Shown piece by piece: positions 19,398-27,510 of a stretch of 64,000 bases of DNA (its first letter is position 1; each line of letters starts with the position of its first letter). Where the stretch lies: positions 124,001 through 188,000 of the forward strand of contig NZ_LXYE02000012.1 of the NCBI RefSeq assembly GCF_001659685.2, in the 5' to 3' direction. The position numbers and the translations under genes were made by a program. Under the pieces are notes generated by a model. The model was not told the origin of the DNA and ran no database searches. It saw only the letters and a list, made by a program, of their open reading frames with translations. Source of the stretch: Labilibacter marinus. Its GTDB lineage: Bacteria; Bacteroidota; Bacteroidia; Bacteroidales; Marinilabiliaceae.

Positions 19398-19974
19398 ATT
19401 TAATTTAAGATTGGATAGAGTGGAAACAACTTTAAATCAAACCCGACCAAATCTCAGAAAGCTGGATGACGAAATCTGGAAGTCAATTCCAGGGACAGAA
19501 GGCAAGTATGAGATTAGTGACTATGGTAGAGTGAAAAGCTATTGTTACAGCAGTGAGGGGAAGATAGTAAAGTCTGGAAATATCAAAGGATATAGAAGTA
19601 TCAATCTTAAGGTTGATGGACAGAAAAAAACAATATTGATTCATAAGTTAGTGGCTGAAACATTTTTAGAAAACAGCGATGAATCAAAAGATGTTGTTAT
19701 TCATAAAGATTGGAATAAATTAAATAATCACGTTAGTAATTTAGCTTGGTTATCGCGAGAAGAAAGCTTTACTAGAGCTCAAGATAAATTGATTCAAGCA
19801 AGAAAGAAGAAAGGAAGAATTGTAACGCACTCTAAGCTTAGTGAAAAAGATGTTGCAGCAATAAAGAGTATGCTTGAAAAAGGTAGAAAGCAAAAAGTGA
19901 TTGCAGAGTTGTTTTGTGTTAGCGCTATGCAAATATCAAGAATTAAAAATAACACTAGTTGGTCAGAAGTTTAA
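19378..19974 (+). CDS. NUMOD4/HNH homing-endonuclease-like protein
   Basis: A 198-residue nuclease of the free-standing homing type. The NUMOD4 DNA-binding motif begins at EIWKSIPGTEGKYEISDYGRV (about 32-51). The HNH part is IHKLVAETF (His89) then VIHKDWNKLNNHVSNLAWLS (His109, Asn114, Asn117, Asn121), where the usual HxDGN reads HKDWN. The C-terminus (about 154-195) is a small HTH with KQKVIAELFCVSAMQISRIKN. No intron, intein or phage gene surrounds it, so it is an isolated mobile-type gene. A hairpin may cover its start codon and a good terminator follows. Confidence 0.88.
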   Translation: MRFSHNLFNLRLDRVETTLNQTRPNLRKLDDEIWKSIPGTEGKYEISDYGRVKSYCYSSEGKIVKSGNIKGYRSINLKVDGQKKTILIHKLVAETFLENSDESKDVVIHKDWNKLNNHVSNLAWLSREESFTRAQDKLIQARKKKGRIVTHSKLSEKDVAAIKSMLEKGRKQKVIAELFCVSAMQISRIKNNTSWSEV

Positions 19975-20025
19975 TTAAAACAAAAATATACCTCCCTAAC
20001 AAATCATCCTATAACTATCATAAAG

Positions 20026-20063
20026 AAGGTTGCCACCCATCCAAACCAAGGCAACCTTTTTTT
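20026..20063 (+). terminator. terminator of the HNH gene
   Basis: A 9-bp perfect stem AAGGTTGCC/GGCAACCTT (20026-20034 with 20050-20058), 15-nt loop, then a run of T. Confidence 0.88.
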
Positions 20064-20531
20064 GTGTCTTATAGTTTGGTGTGGAACAATATGATAAATA
20101 TTTAATAGTATATTGGGGTTTATGTTTTTTTTTTTTTTCTTTGTAGTGTTATTTTAGTTTAGTATAAAATAATAAAAACCTAAACCTTATGATTTTAAAA
20201 CCCCTAAAGAAAACATGTCAAACATCCGCACATTCAAGTGTATGTCCTCATAATTGGTTGTTTGTTCCGAAGTTTTAAATTTATTCAAGTGTAAAATATT
20301 TTGTTCATGTGTTCAGAAGAGCATATTTGTAATCGCTAACCATAAAAATGTATAGTATGTAATTGGTGTGGTAAGGTCTTTATTTAATTGGGTATTCTTA
20401 ATGTCTGCTTATTGATACTTTAAAGACTAGAGAAGTGCAGAAAAAAAACTTGGCTTCCGCAAATAAATAGACGCTCAAATCAATGTTATTCGCTAAGCCA
20501 AGCGTTATAAACTAATTGTAAAAATAGTATT
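20064..20531. promoter_or_regulatory. long upstream region of the 20532-25330 locus
   Basis: AT-rich spacer with a run of 14 T near 20125. A near-match promoter, TTG then CATATTTG near 20325 with about 18 nt between, is seen about 200 nt before the next gene. Close to the gene, CTTGGCTT (20449-20456) and AAGCCAAG (20495-20502) form an 8-bp inverted repeat with a 38-nt spacer, and CGCT-AAGCCA-AGCG at 20491-20504 is a smaller one. These could be leader structure or operator sites. No gene was seen. Confidence 0.35.
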
Positions 20532-21497
20532 ATGAAATTTAAAAATTGCATGTTCATTGCATTATTTGCAATAGCAGCATTAATAGCTTGTGATAAAGAG
20601 GAAGTAGTTTCAAAAGAGGAACAAAAAGAAATTGTAACGGATGCTAGAACATTTGTTTTGTCTGACTCAATAAAGGTTGATGTAGATAATGGTATTTTAT
20701 CTTTTGAAAGCGAAGAGTCACTTCAAGAATGTATCGATTACCTAAATTTTATTGGTAATGAAAGGTTATTAGATTTTGAGGAGGCATTGGGTTATACTTC
20801 CTATAAAACAAGTTGTAATCTTACAGATAAAAAATATCTGGTTGAGGATGATTTATTAGGGACTTTGATGAACCAAGATAGACAGATTATTGTGGCGGGG
20901 TATCTCTTAACAACTAATCTTAAAGACGAGACAACAGAAATCAAACCTCTTGATGATACAAGCTTGAAAAGTAGTAGTTATAGACTAGCGGAGGAGGTAA
21001 CGATTAAATGGCAAGAAGACGCTTTTGATGTAATGCAGACTGGTGAGAGAAATGGCTATTTAAAAGGGTACTGTAAAAATACCCCCAAGAAAAAAGAATG
21101 GAAACTGTTTCCAACTCCCAATATGTGGGGTGGAACAAATGATGCAAGTAGAATTCAGGCTAAGGTATGCTTTCAACGAGCTGGGTGGTATAATTCAATT
21201 GTAATTAAATTTAAATTAGAAAAGCAAACTGATTCTGGTTATTATTACAACTTGCATTATGTAACTGTTGATGCGAAGTATAAACGTAGGAGGAGAGGCG
21301 AAACCAAGTTTGATAGAGAGAAATCTTGTTATGCAAAAAAACAAGGGGATGAAATATCTCATCGTCCATATAACGGTACTAGACGTTTGGAATGGGCAAG
21401 AGTTCCTGTTAAGTTTGATTATAAAGCAAGGTGGAGAGATGATGAAAGTAAGGTTGTAGAAACAGGGGAGGTGTTGCTATTAATGAAGTGTACCTGA
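20532..21497 (+). CDS. predicted lipoprotein of unknown function (321 aa)
   Basis: I recognise no family. The N-terminus is a lipoprotein signal with lipobox LIAC (Cys20), followed by an acidic linker and DKEEVVSKEEQ, so the mature protein should sit on the periplasmic or outer face of a membrane. The N-terminal half is acidic; the C-terminal half (about 160-321) is rich in Lys, Arg and Trp, with Cys in KGYCKN, KVCFQR, KSCYAKK and at the end in MKCT, which could form two disulfides. It has its own terminator, so it is separable from the three genes after it, but all four encode exported proteins on one strand. Confidence 0.75.
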   Translation: MKFKNCMFIALFAIAALIACDKEEVVSKEEQKEIVTDARTFVLSDSIKVDVDNGILSFESEESLQECIDYLNFIGNERLLDFEEALGYTSYKTSCNLTDKKYLVEDDLLGTLMNQDRQIIVAGYLLTTNLKDETTEIKPLDDTSLKSSSYRLAEEVTIKWQEDAFDVMQTGERNGYLKGYCKNTPKKKEWKLFPTPNMWGGTNDASRIQAKVCFQRAGWYNSIVIKFKLEKQTDSGYYYNLHYVTVDAKYKRRRRGETKFDREKSCYAKKQGDEISHRPYNGTRRLEWARVPVKFDYKARWRDDESKVVETGEVLLLMKCT

Positions 21498-21512
21498 TAA
21501 GGTTAATTTATG

Positions 21513-21538
21513 GAGGGAGGTTTCTCCCTCTTTTTTTT
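21513..21538 (+). terminator. terminator after the 321-aa lipoprotein gene
   Basis: Seven-bp stem GAGGGAG/CTCCCTC (21513-21519 with 21524-21530), 4-nt loop, followed by eight T. Confidence 0.88.
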
Positions 21539-21603
21539 GCTGCTAAAGAATCTTTTGAAGCAAAAACTTTAATGATTTATCTGATTTTAAATAGAAATGA
21601 AAT

Positions 21604-22101
21604 ATGAAAATTAAGTTTATTATAGGCTTATTGTGTGTAGTAAGTTTTTGCTATTCGCAGGATAGTAAATCGTCAAAGTTGTGTATTGATTTATATACAA
21701 TGGAAACAATTAATTCTGAATTGGTTGGATATGTTAAGTTTGATTATGAGATTTTGCCAAAGTTGGCTTTGGGAGCATATATAGGTTATAGGCAGGATAA
21801 AAAGTCTCAATATGGAAGCCCGTTAGTTTATGATGGGAGTAAAATACATTTTGGTTTGAATACGAAATACTACTTATTAGATTCAAATGTTTTATTGAGG
21901 CCATATTTTTGTGGACAGCTTGGTTGCACTTATAGTAAGTATGATTTAAAACCAGAATATTACGATATACGTAGTGCTGAAATAGATTGTGGAATTTACG
22001 CAGGTGCTCAGTTTAGAATATATAAATCTTTAAAAGCTATGTTTGAAGTGGGTTATGGAAAAAATAGTATTACAAATTTTGGAATAGCGTATTGTTTATG
22101 A
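21604..22101 (+). CDS. small outer-membrane beta-barrel-like protein (165 aa)
   Basis: A signal peptide (about 1-18, ending CYSQ) precedes a series of alternating hydrophobic strands with LGAYIGYRQ, KIHFGLNTKYYL, LRPYFCGQLGCTYS and GIYAGAQFRIY, which look like an 8-strand porin-type barrel. No named family is assigned. Its stop codon overlaps the ATG of the DUF4249 gene (ATGA), so translation is coupled to it and to the TonB receptor beyond, suggesting a role in the same surface assembly. Confidence 0.7.
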   Translation: MKIKFIIGLLCVVSFCYSQDSKSSKLCIDLYTMETINSELVGYVKFDYEILPKLALGAYIGYRQDKKSQYGSPLVYDGSKIHFGLNTKYYLLDSNVLLRPYFCGQLGCTYSKYDLKPEYYDIRSAEIDCGIYAGAQFRIYKSLKAMFEVGYGKNSITNFGIAYCL

Positions 22102-22991
22102 GGTGTATAGTTTGTGCTGCTCTAATCGCTCTTTTATCCTCCTGTTTTAAAGAGGTGGATATTGATATTCCATATCAAGAACCAAAGTTGGTGGTTGGAA
22201 GTTATTTTACACATAACGAAAAAATAGAGGCTATATTAACCAGTACGGTTCCTGCTTATGACACCCTTTATAACTTAAAAGATATCGCTAATGCTAGTGT
22301 TGAGTTTGATGGTGAAATATATCCTTTGCGTCATGTCCATGATTCACTTTATCAGTCGGATATAAAAGGTCAGTATGGTGTTAATTATAAAATTATAGCC
22401 AGTGTTAAAGGGTACGAAACTGTATTTGCAGAAGATTTTATACCCCGACCAGTTGATTTTAGCATAGATAAATATGTTCCTAATGCTAATGTAGATTATG
22501 AAGGAGAAAATATATCCTCAATTACAATTACCTTAAAGGATGTTCCTAAAGAACCAACGTTTTTTGAGTTGAGAATGAAATCAACCCATAGTTATTTTAG
22601 TAATGATAAAGATCATGTGTCTACTTACTATACAGATTTAAGCAGTCAGGATATCGTGGTAAGAAATGAAGGGGTGGTTAACCTCAGTGTTAATAAAGTT
22701 GGTTTGCTGTTTAGTAATGAGCTCATTCGCGATGAGAACTATACTTTGACCTATTATTTTTATAATTGGGTAGATGATGATTATAATAATGTCGACCATG
22801 TAAGTGTTGAGTTGCGAAGTGTTTCGGAGGATTACTTTCAGTTTAAAAAGCGTTTGTATTTAAATTTGGACAATCAGGTTGGTGATTTGTGGGATGGCAC
22901 AGGTAATCCAATTGAAGCTTATACTAACATTAAGAATGGTTGTGGTATTTTTGCCGGATACAGCCAAGTATCACACTCTAAAAAATTATAA
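22098..22991 (+). CDS. DUF4249-family lipoprotein
   Basis: A 297-residue lipoprotein (lipobox LLSSC, Cys16), of the family usually encoded beside a SusC-like receptor in Bacteroidota. The start chosen is ATG at 22098, which overlaps the previous stop as ATGA; a TTG six bases earlier is possible but less likely. The IDIPYQEPKLVVGSYF segment after the lipobox and the later strand-rich region fit this family. The stop TAA overlaps the receptor ATG by one base (TAATG). It probably sits at the cell surface as a partner of the receptor; the ligand is unknown. Confidence 0.88.
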   Translation: MRCIVCAALIALLSSCFKEVDIDIPYQEPKLVVGSYFTHNEKIEAILTSTVPAYDTLYNLKDIANASVEFDGEIYPLRHVHDSLYQSDIKGQYGVNYKIIASVKGYETVFAEDFIPRPVDFSIDKYVPNANVDYEGENISSITITLKDVPKEPTFFELRMKSTHSYFSNDKDHVSTYYTDLSSQDIVVRNEGVVNLSVNKVGLLFSNELIRDENYTLTYYFYNWVDDDYNNVDHVSVELRSVSEDYFQFKKRLYLNLDNQVGDLWDGTGNPIEAYTNIKNGCGIFAGYSQVSHSKKL

Positions 22992-25330
22992 TGCATTTTT
23001 TAAAATTTCTTACCGCCTGTTTATTGCTAACGGGTAATATTTGTGCGCAATTAAATATAGCCGGTAATATATCTGATGCTAATACCGGAGAACAGTTAAT
23101 TGGAGTTAGTGTATATTGTTCGGACTTAAAGCAAGGGCAGGCAAGTAATTCGTTTGGATATTTTAGTTTTAATTTCCCCAAACAAGGAACGTACCTCATT
23201 AAGTTTTCTTATGTGGGGTATGAATCATTTGTTGCAAGAGTTAATTTAATATCGGATACATTAATTAATATAAAGCTAAAGCCGGGTATTGATATTCAGG
23301 AAGTAAGTGTAAGTGCAGAAAGTCCTATTGAAGAAAAAGCTGAAATGAGTACTGCCAAACTTACCATGAAAGAGGTTAAGCGTATTCCGGCTTTGGGAGG
23401 AGAGGTTGATTTGGTTAAAGCTTTGCAATTGTTGCCCGGCGTAAGTCAGGGGAATGAAGGTAGTAGTGGAATGTATGTTAGAGGAGGAAGTCCGGACCAA
23501 AACCTGATGCTTTTAGACGATGTTCCACTTTATTATGTCAATCACTTAGGAGGTTTTGTTTCAACATTTAATCCGGATGCTATTAATGATGTAAAGCTTA
23601 TTAAAGGTGCTTTTCCGGCGAGGTATGGTTCGCGATTATCATCAGTATTAGATGTTCGGATGAAGAATGGCAACAATAAAGAATTTAAAGGGAATGCTAC
23701 AATTGGTTTGGTGTCATCTAAGTTAACCCTAGAAGGGCCAGTGAAAAAAGACACCTCTTCTTACCTGGTTTCTGTGCGAAGAATGATGTATGACGTTTTT
23801 ATGCGCCCGCTTACCCCTTTGTTATTCAATGGGGCATCGATGGGGTATAACTTTTATGATGTAAACGCAAAGTACAACCATATGCTAAATGCTAATAATC
23901 GCTTGTATTTTAGTTTTTATTCGGGAGATGACAGGTCAATAACAACGTATAAACCTCATGATGATAATGTAAGAGCTAGTAATAAACTGCGGTGGGGAAA
24001 TACATTAGGAGCAGTACGGTGGAATCATATTTTTAACCCTAAACTATTTAATAATGTAACGGCCTCATATACCCAATATCGTAATTCAATTCAGCAGAAA
24101 TATAAAAATGATGGTTTAAATTCCGATTATCATTTTGTATCAAAAGTATCTGATGTTAGTTTGAAAACTGATTTTGATTGGTTTGTGAATAATTCATACA
24201 CAATACGTGTAGGTGCAAATGCTATTTATCATCATTACCTTCCTACTCGGATAAGTAATGAACAAAGCGTAGATGGTGTAAATAAGGATTCGGTAAGTGT
24301 TAATTATAAAGAAGAAGCCTTGGAGGCTAGTGTTTATATAGAAAATGAATTTCAGTTATCGCCTCGATTGAAACTAAACGCAGGTTTGCGATATGCAAAC
24401 TACTTACTTAAACAGAAAACATTTCCTTCTTTAGAACCGAGATTGGCGCTTAATTATCAATTTATGGCAAATCATTCTGTAAAATTGGGCTATGCTAAAA
24501 TGCAACAGAATGTTCATTTGTTAACTGCAAGCGGAACCGGTATGCCATCGGATTATTGGCTTCCCCCAACAGAAAAACTTGCGCCACAATTATCAACACA
24601 ATATAGTGTAGGTTGGGCTCATACAACAAAAAATAAAAAATATGAGTTTAGTGTTGAAGCTTATTATAAAGAAATGCAGAACCTAATCACATTTAAAGAT
24701 GGAGTTGCGTATTTCACAGGTTTAGGTAACTGGGAAAATCATGTGGAAGGTAATGGAACAGGAATTGCAAAAGGTTTAGAGTTTTTTGTAAAAAAGAGAA
24801 CGGGGAAAACAACCGGATGGATTGGCTATACTTTATCAAAGACTACAAGACAATTTGATGGTGTTAATCAAGGAAAGGAATATTTGTTCCGTTACGACCG
24901 CCCGCATGATATAAGTATTGTGGTGCAGCATCGTTTGTCTCCTAAAGTAGATTTTTTTGCCACATGGGTGTATAACTCCGGTAATGCCATAACCTTGGCA
25001 AAGGAAAGTTATATGGTGCCTCATGAGATTGGTAGCGGAGAAATGTATGATAAACCTTACGTAAGGGTTGAGAAATATGATGGAAAAAATAGTACTCGAA
25101 TGGAAGCGTATCATCGCTTGGATGTTGGGGTGAACTTTATTAAAAAGAAAAAACGTGGAGAACGAATTTGGCGCTTAAGTATTTATAACCTTTATAGCAG
25201 GTTGAATGCTTATTATTATTTTTGGGGTACCGATATTGAATCGGAGGGACTTGAGCCGACAGAACCTAGGTTATATAAGCAAACGCTTTTTCCATTTATT
25301 CCATCTGTAAGTTATAGTTGGACGTTTTAA
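22991..25330 (+). CDS. TonB-dependent receptor paired with the DUF4249 lipoprotein
   Basis: A 779-residue outer membrane transporter: signal peptide (about 1-19), carboxypeptidase-like domain (about 21-100, with GQASNSFGYFSF and FSYVGYESF), plug (about 115-220, with ALQLLPGVSQGNEGSSGMYVRGG and MLLDDVPLYYVNH), then a barrel ending in WTF. It shares one base with the DUF4249 stop codon, so the two are translated in a coupled way. No SusD homologue is present. The substrate cannot be read, but the pair resembles known modules for uptake of peptides, metals or small organics rather than glycans. Confidence 0.93.
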   Translation: MHFLKFLTACLLLTGNICAQLNIAGNISDANTGEQLIGVSVYCSDLKQGQASNSFGYFSFNFPKQGTYLIKFSYVGYESFVARVNLISDTLINIKLKPGIDIQEVSVSAESPIEEKAEMSTAKLTMKEVKRIPALGGEVDLVKALQLLPGVSQGNEGSSGMYVRGGSPDQNLMLLDDVPLYYVNHLGGFVSTFNPDAINDVKLIKGAFPARYGSRLSSVLDVRMKNGNNKEFKGNATIGLVSSKLTLEGPVKKDTSSYLVSVRRMMYDVFMRPLTPLLFNGASMGYNFYDVNAKYNHMLNANNRLYFSFYSGDDRSITTYKPHDDNVRASNKLRWGNTLGAVRWNHIFNPKLFNNVTASYTQYRNSIQQKYKNDGLNSDYHFVSKVSDVSLKTDFDWFVNNSYTIRVGANAIYHHYLPTRISNEQSVDGVNKDSVSVNYKEEALEASVYIENEFQLSPRLKLNAGLRYANYLLKQKTFPSLEPRLALNYQFMANHSVKLGYAKMQQNVHLLTASGTGMPSDYWLPPTEKLAPQLSTQYSVGWAHTTKNKKYEFSVEAYYKEMQNLITFKDGVAYFTGLGNWENHVEGNGTGIAKGLEFFVKKRTGKTTGWIGYTLSKTTRQFDGVNQGKEYLFRYDRPHDISIVVQHRLSPKVDFFATWVYNSGNAITLAKESYMVPHEIGSGEMYDKPYVRVEKYDGKNSTRMEAYHRLDVGVNFIKKKKRGERIWRLSIYNLYSRLNAYYYFWGTDIESEGLEPTEPRLYKQTLFPFIPSVSYSWTF

Positions 25331-25356
25331 GGATAAAAAATATAGGTATTTAAAAC

Positions 25357-25392
25357 AACGGGAGCTGCATTGAAAAATGCAGCTCCCGTTTC
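25357..25392. terminator. convergent terminator with GAAA tetraloop
   Basis: A perfect 15-bp stem (25357-25371 with 25376-25390) closed by a GAAA tetraloop, between the convergent receptor and helicase genes. The U-tract is short on both strands, but the stem is very stable. Confidence 0.8.
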
Positions 25393-25410
25393 TTATATGA
25401 TTGTCGTTAA

Positions 25411-27162
25411 TTACGATCTTCTTCTTCTTCCGCCGGTGAAATTTCCGCCACCACCGTTTCCGCTTCTACCGCCACTTCCGCCACGGTAACCACCTCCGCC
25501 GCCATCACTTCTTCTGCGATTGTTTTGTTTTGGTGGTTTAGCAGTTGCTATTTCAACGTGTAATTTTTCGCCTTCAAATTCTTTTCCTTTAACGGCATCA
25601 ATCACATCTTTCTGTGTTCCATCTTCTACTTCAAAGAATGAGAAGTTTCTAAGTACTTCAATTTTACCGAATCCTACTTTTTGTTTTCCAGTACTTTCGT
25701 TAACTAAACCCATCAAACGTTGTGCAGAAAGCTCATGAGCTTTACCAACATTCATATACAAACGAACGTAGTTATCGTCACTTCTTCTTCTTGGTCTGTC
25801 ACCTCTTTCTCTACCACCTCTTTCAATGTCTTTTTTATAAACATTTAAATCTTTGGCTCCTTGGTAGTAAGCAATAAAGCGGTTAAACTCAACAGATACA
25901 AAGCGTTTGATTAAGTCTTCTTTTTCCAGACCCTCAAATTTTTCGTAAATCGTTGGTAAGAATTCCTCAATCTCTTCGTGGTTAATTTCAATATTTTCCA
26001 CTCTATCTACAAGGTGTAGTAATTGTCTTCCACAAATTTCGCTTCCAGAAGGAACCATTTTACGTTCGAACTTAATGCCCGAAGTACGCTCAATACTTCT
26101 AATTTTACCAGACTCTTTAGTATGAACAATAGCTATACTAGTACCGCTTCTACCTGCTCTACCTGTTCTACCACTACGGTGAGTGTATGCTTCAATATCG
26201 TCTGGTAAGTTATAATTAATTACGTGAGTAAGTTCATTAATGTCAATACCTCTAGCGGCCACATCTGTAGCTACCAAAATTTGTAAATGACGATTTCTAA
26301 AGCGATGCATTACCTGATCTCTTTGAGCCTGAGATAAATCACCATGTAAAGCATCAGCACTGTAACCATCCGCCATTAGCTTTTCAGCAATTTCTTTGGT
26401 TTCGTGACGAGTACGACAGAATACAATACCGTAAATGTCTGGGTTGATATCGGCAACTCTTTTAAGGGCATGATATCTATCGCGAGCATGAACCATATAG
26501 TAGATGTGCTCTACCGTTGAAGCTCCTGCATTTTGCTTACCAATTTTAATTTGCATTGGGTCGGTAAGATATCTTTTGGCCATGTTCTCGATTTCGCGAG
26601 GCATGGTAGCCGAAAATAATAATGATTGTCTGCTATCTGGTGTAGTTTCAATAATAGCATCTAGCTCTTCTTTGAAACCCATGTTAAGCATCTCGTCAGC
26701 TTCATCTAACACTAACCATTGTAGTTTATCCATTTTAAGGATACCACGTTTAGTTAGGTCATTAACTCTACCAGGTGTACCAACAACAATGTGAGTTCCT
26801 CTTCTTAAATCTTTAATTTGTTTAGAGATATCAGCTCCTCCGTATACAGGAGTTACATATAAGCCCTTGATGTATTTACCAAAGTTATTTATGTCTTTGG
26901 TGATCTGTAAGGCTAGTTCCCTGGTTGGGCATAATATTAAGGCCTGAACGCTTTTGTTAGTAGTATCTATTTTTTCAATAATAGGTAAACCAAAAGCAGC
27001 TGTTTTACCAGTTCCTGTTTGCGCTAAAGCAACTAAATCCTGGTTTGTTTCTCTTAAGCCTGGAATTGTTTTTTCCTGAATTGGGGTTGGGTTAACAAAA
27101 CCCATTTCTCCAATGGCTTTTAGAACTTCCGACGATAAGCCGGTTTCTTCAAATGTAATCAT
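25411..27162 (-). CDS. DEAD-box RNA helicase (DeaD/CsdA type)
   Basis: ATP-dependent RNA remodelling enzyme of 583 residues, likely in ribosome assembly or cold adaptation. Motifs in order: Q motif GFVNPTPIQEKTIP (about 17-30), motif I AQTGTGKT, PTRELALQ, TPGRV, VLDEADEM, SAT, and HRSGRTGRAG (about 332-341). After the RecA core comes a DbpA-like RNA-binding domain (about 468-545) and a Gly/Arg-rich tail. The tail is low-complexity. A leader of about 115 nt separates the start codon from a TATCTTTG box, which suits regulation at the RNA level. Confidence 0.96.
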   Translation of the reverse strand: MITFEETGLSSEVLKAIGEMGFVNPTPIQEKTIPGLRETNQDLVALAQTGTGKTAAFGLPIIEKIDTTNKSVQALILCPTRELALQITKDINNFGKYIKGLYVTPVYGGADISKQIKDLRRGTHIVVGTPGRVNDLTKRGILKMDKLQWLVLDEADEMLNMGFKEELDAIIETTPDSRQSLLFSATMPREIENMAKRYLTDPMQIKIGKQNAGASTVEHIYYMVHARDRYHALKRVADINPDIYGIVFCRTRHETKEIAEKLMADGYSADALHGDLSQAQRDQVMHRFRNRHLQILVATDVAARGIDINELTHVINYNLPDDIEAYTHRSGRTGRAGRSGTSIAIVHTKESGKIRSIERTSGIKFERKMVPSGSEICGRQLLHLVDRVENIEINHEEIEEFLPTIYEKFEGLEKEDLIKRFVSVEFNRFIAYYQGAKDLNVYKKDIERGGRERGDRPRRRSDDNYVRLYMNVGKAHELSAQRLMGLVNESTGKQKVGFGKIEVLRNFSFFEVEDGTQKDVIDAVKGKEFEGEKLHVEIATAKPPKQNNRRRSDGGGGGYRGGSGGRSGNGGGGNFTGGRRRRS

Positions 27163-27510
27163 AAAATTGTCCTCTTTTTTCCAGTCCGCCCCTGCTAATA
27201 ATGTTCACAATTTTACCTGGAAAAGAGAAGCCTACTGAATAATCGTTTTGAAAATGAATGATTTATGCCTTTGCAAAAATCGACTGCAAAGATAGTTATT
27301 TTTAGTTGGCTTGTTGTGTGAAAGGCGTTTTTAACAAACGGTGTGGCGTAAAGGGCAGCTTAGTAGAGAGATAGGATTCGGTAATATTACATTTTTAACA
27401 TTTAAAACAGCTTAATCTAAAGGGATTCCGACATTAAATATTGATTTTCAAATTATTTTAATAAAATTTCACACACGCCCTCATCTATTTCTTATACTTT
27501 TGTAGCCCTT
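27163..27510. promoter_or_regulatory. divergent region: helicase leader and ClC promoter
   Basis: On the minus strand TATCTTTG at 27287-27294 matches TAnnTTTG and would start the helicase RNA about 115 nt before its ATG. On the plus strand TACTTTTG at 27495-27502 lies only 8 nt before the ClC ATG at 27511, so that transcript would be leaderless or nearly so. Neither has a clear -33 TTG. No gene was seen. Confidence 0.45.

Noticed and set aside
20449-20511. An integron attC site before the lipoprotein gene.
   Set aside because: The 3' end GCGTTATAA does not fit the GTTRRRY core, there is no matching complement on the 5' side, and no integrase or second site is seen.
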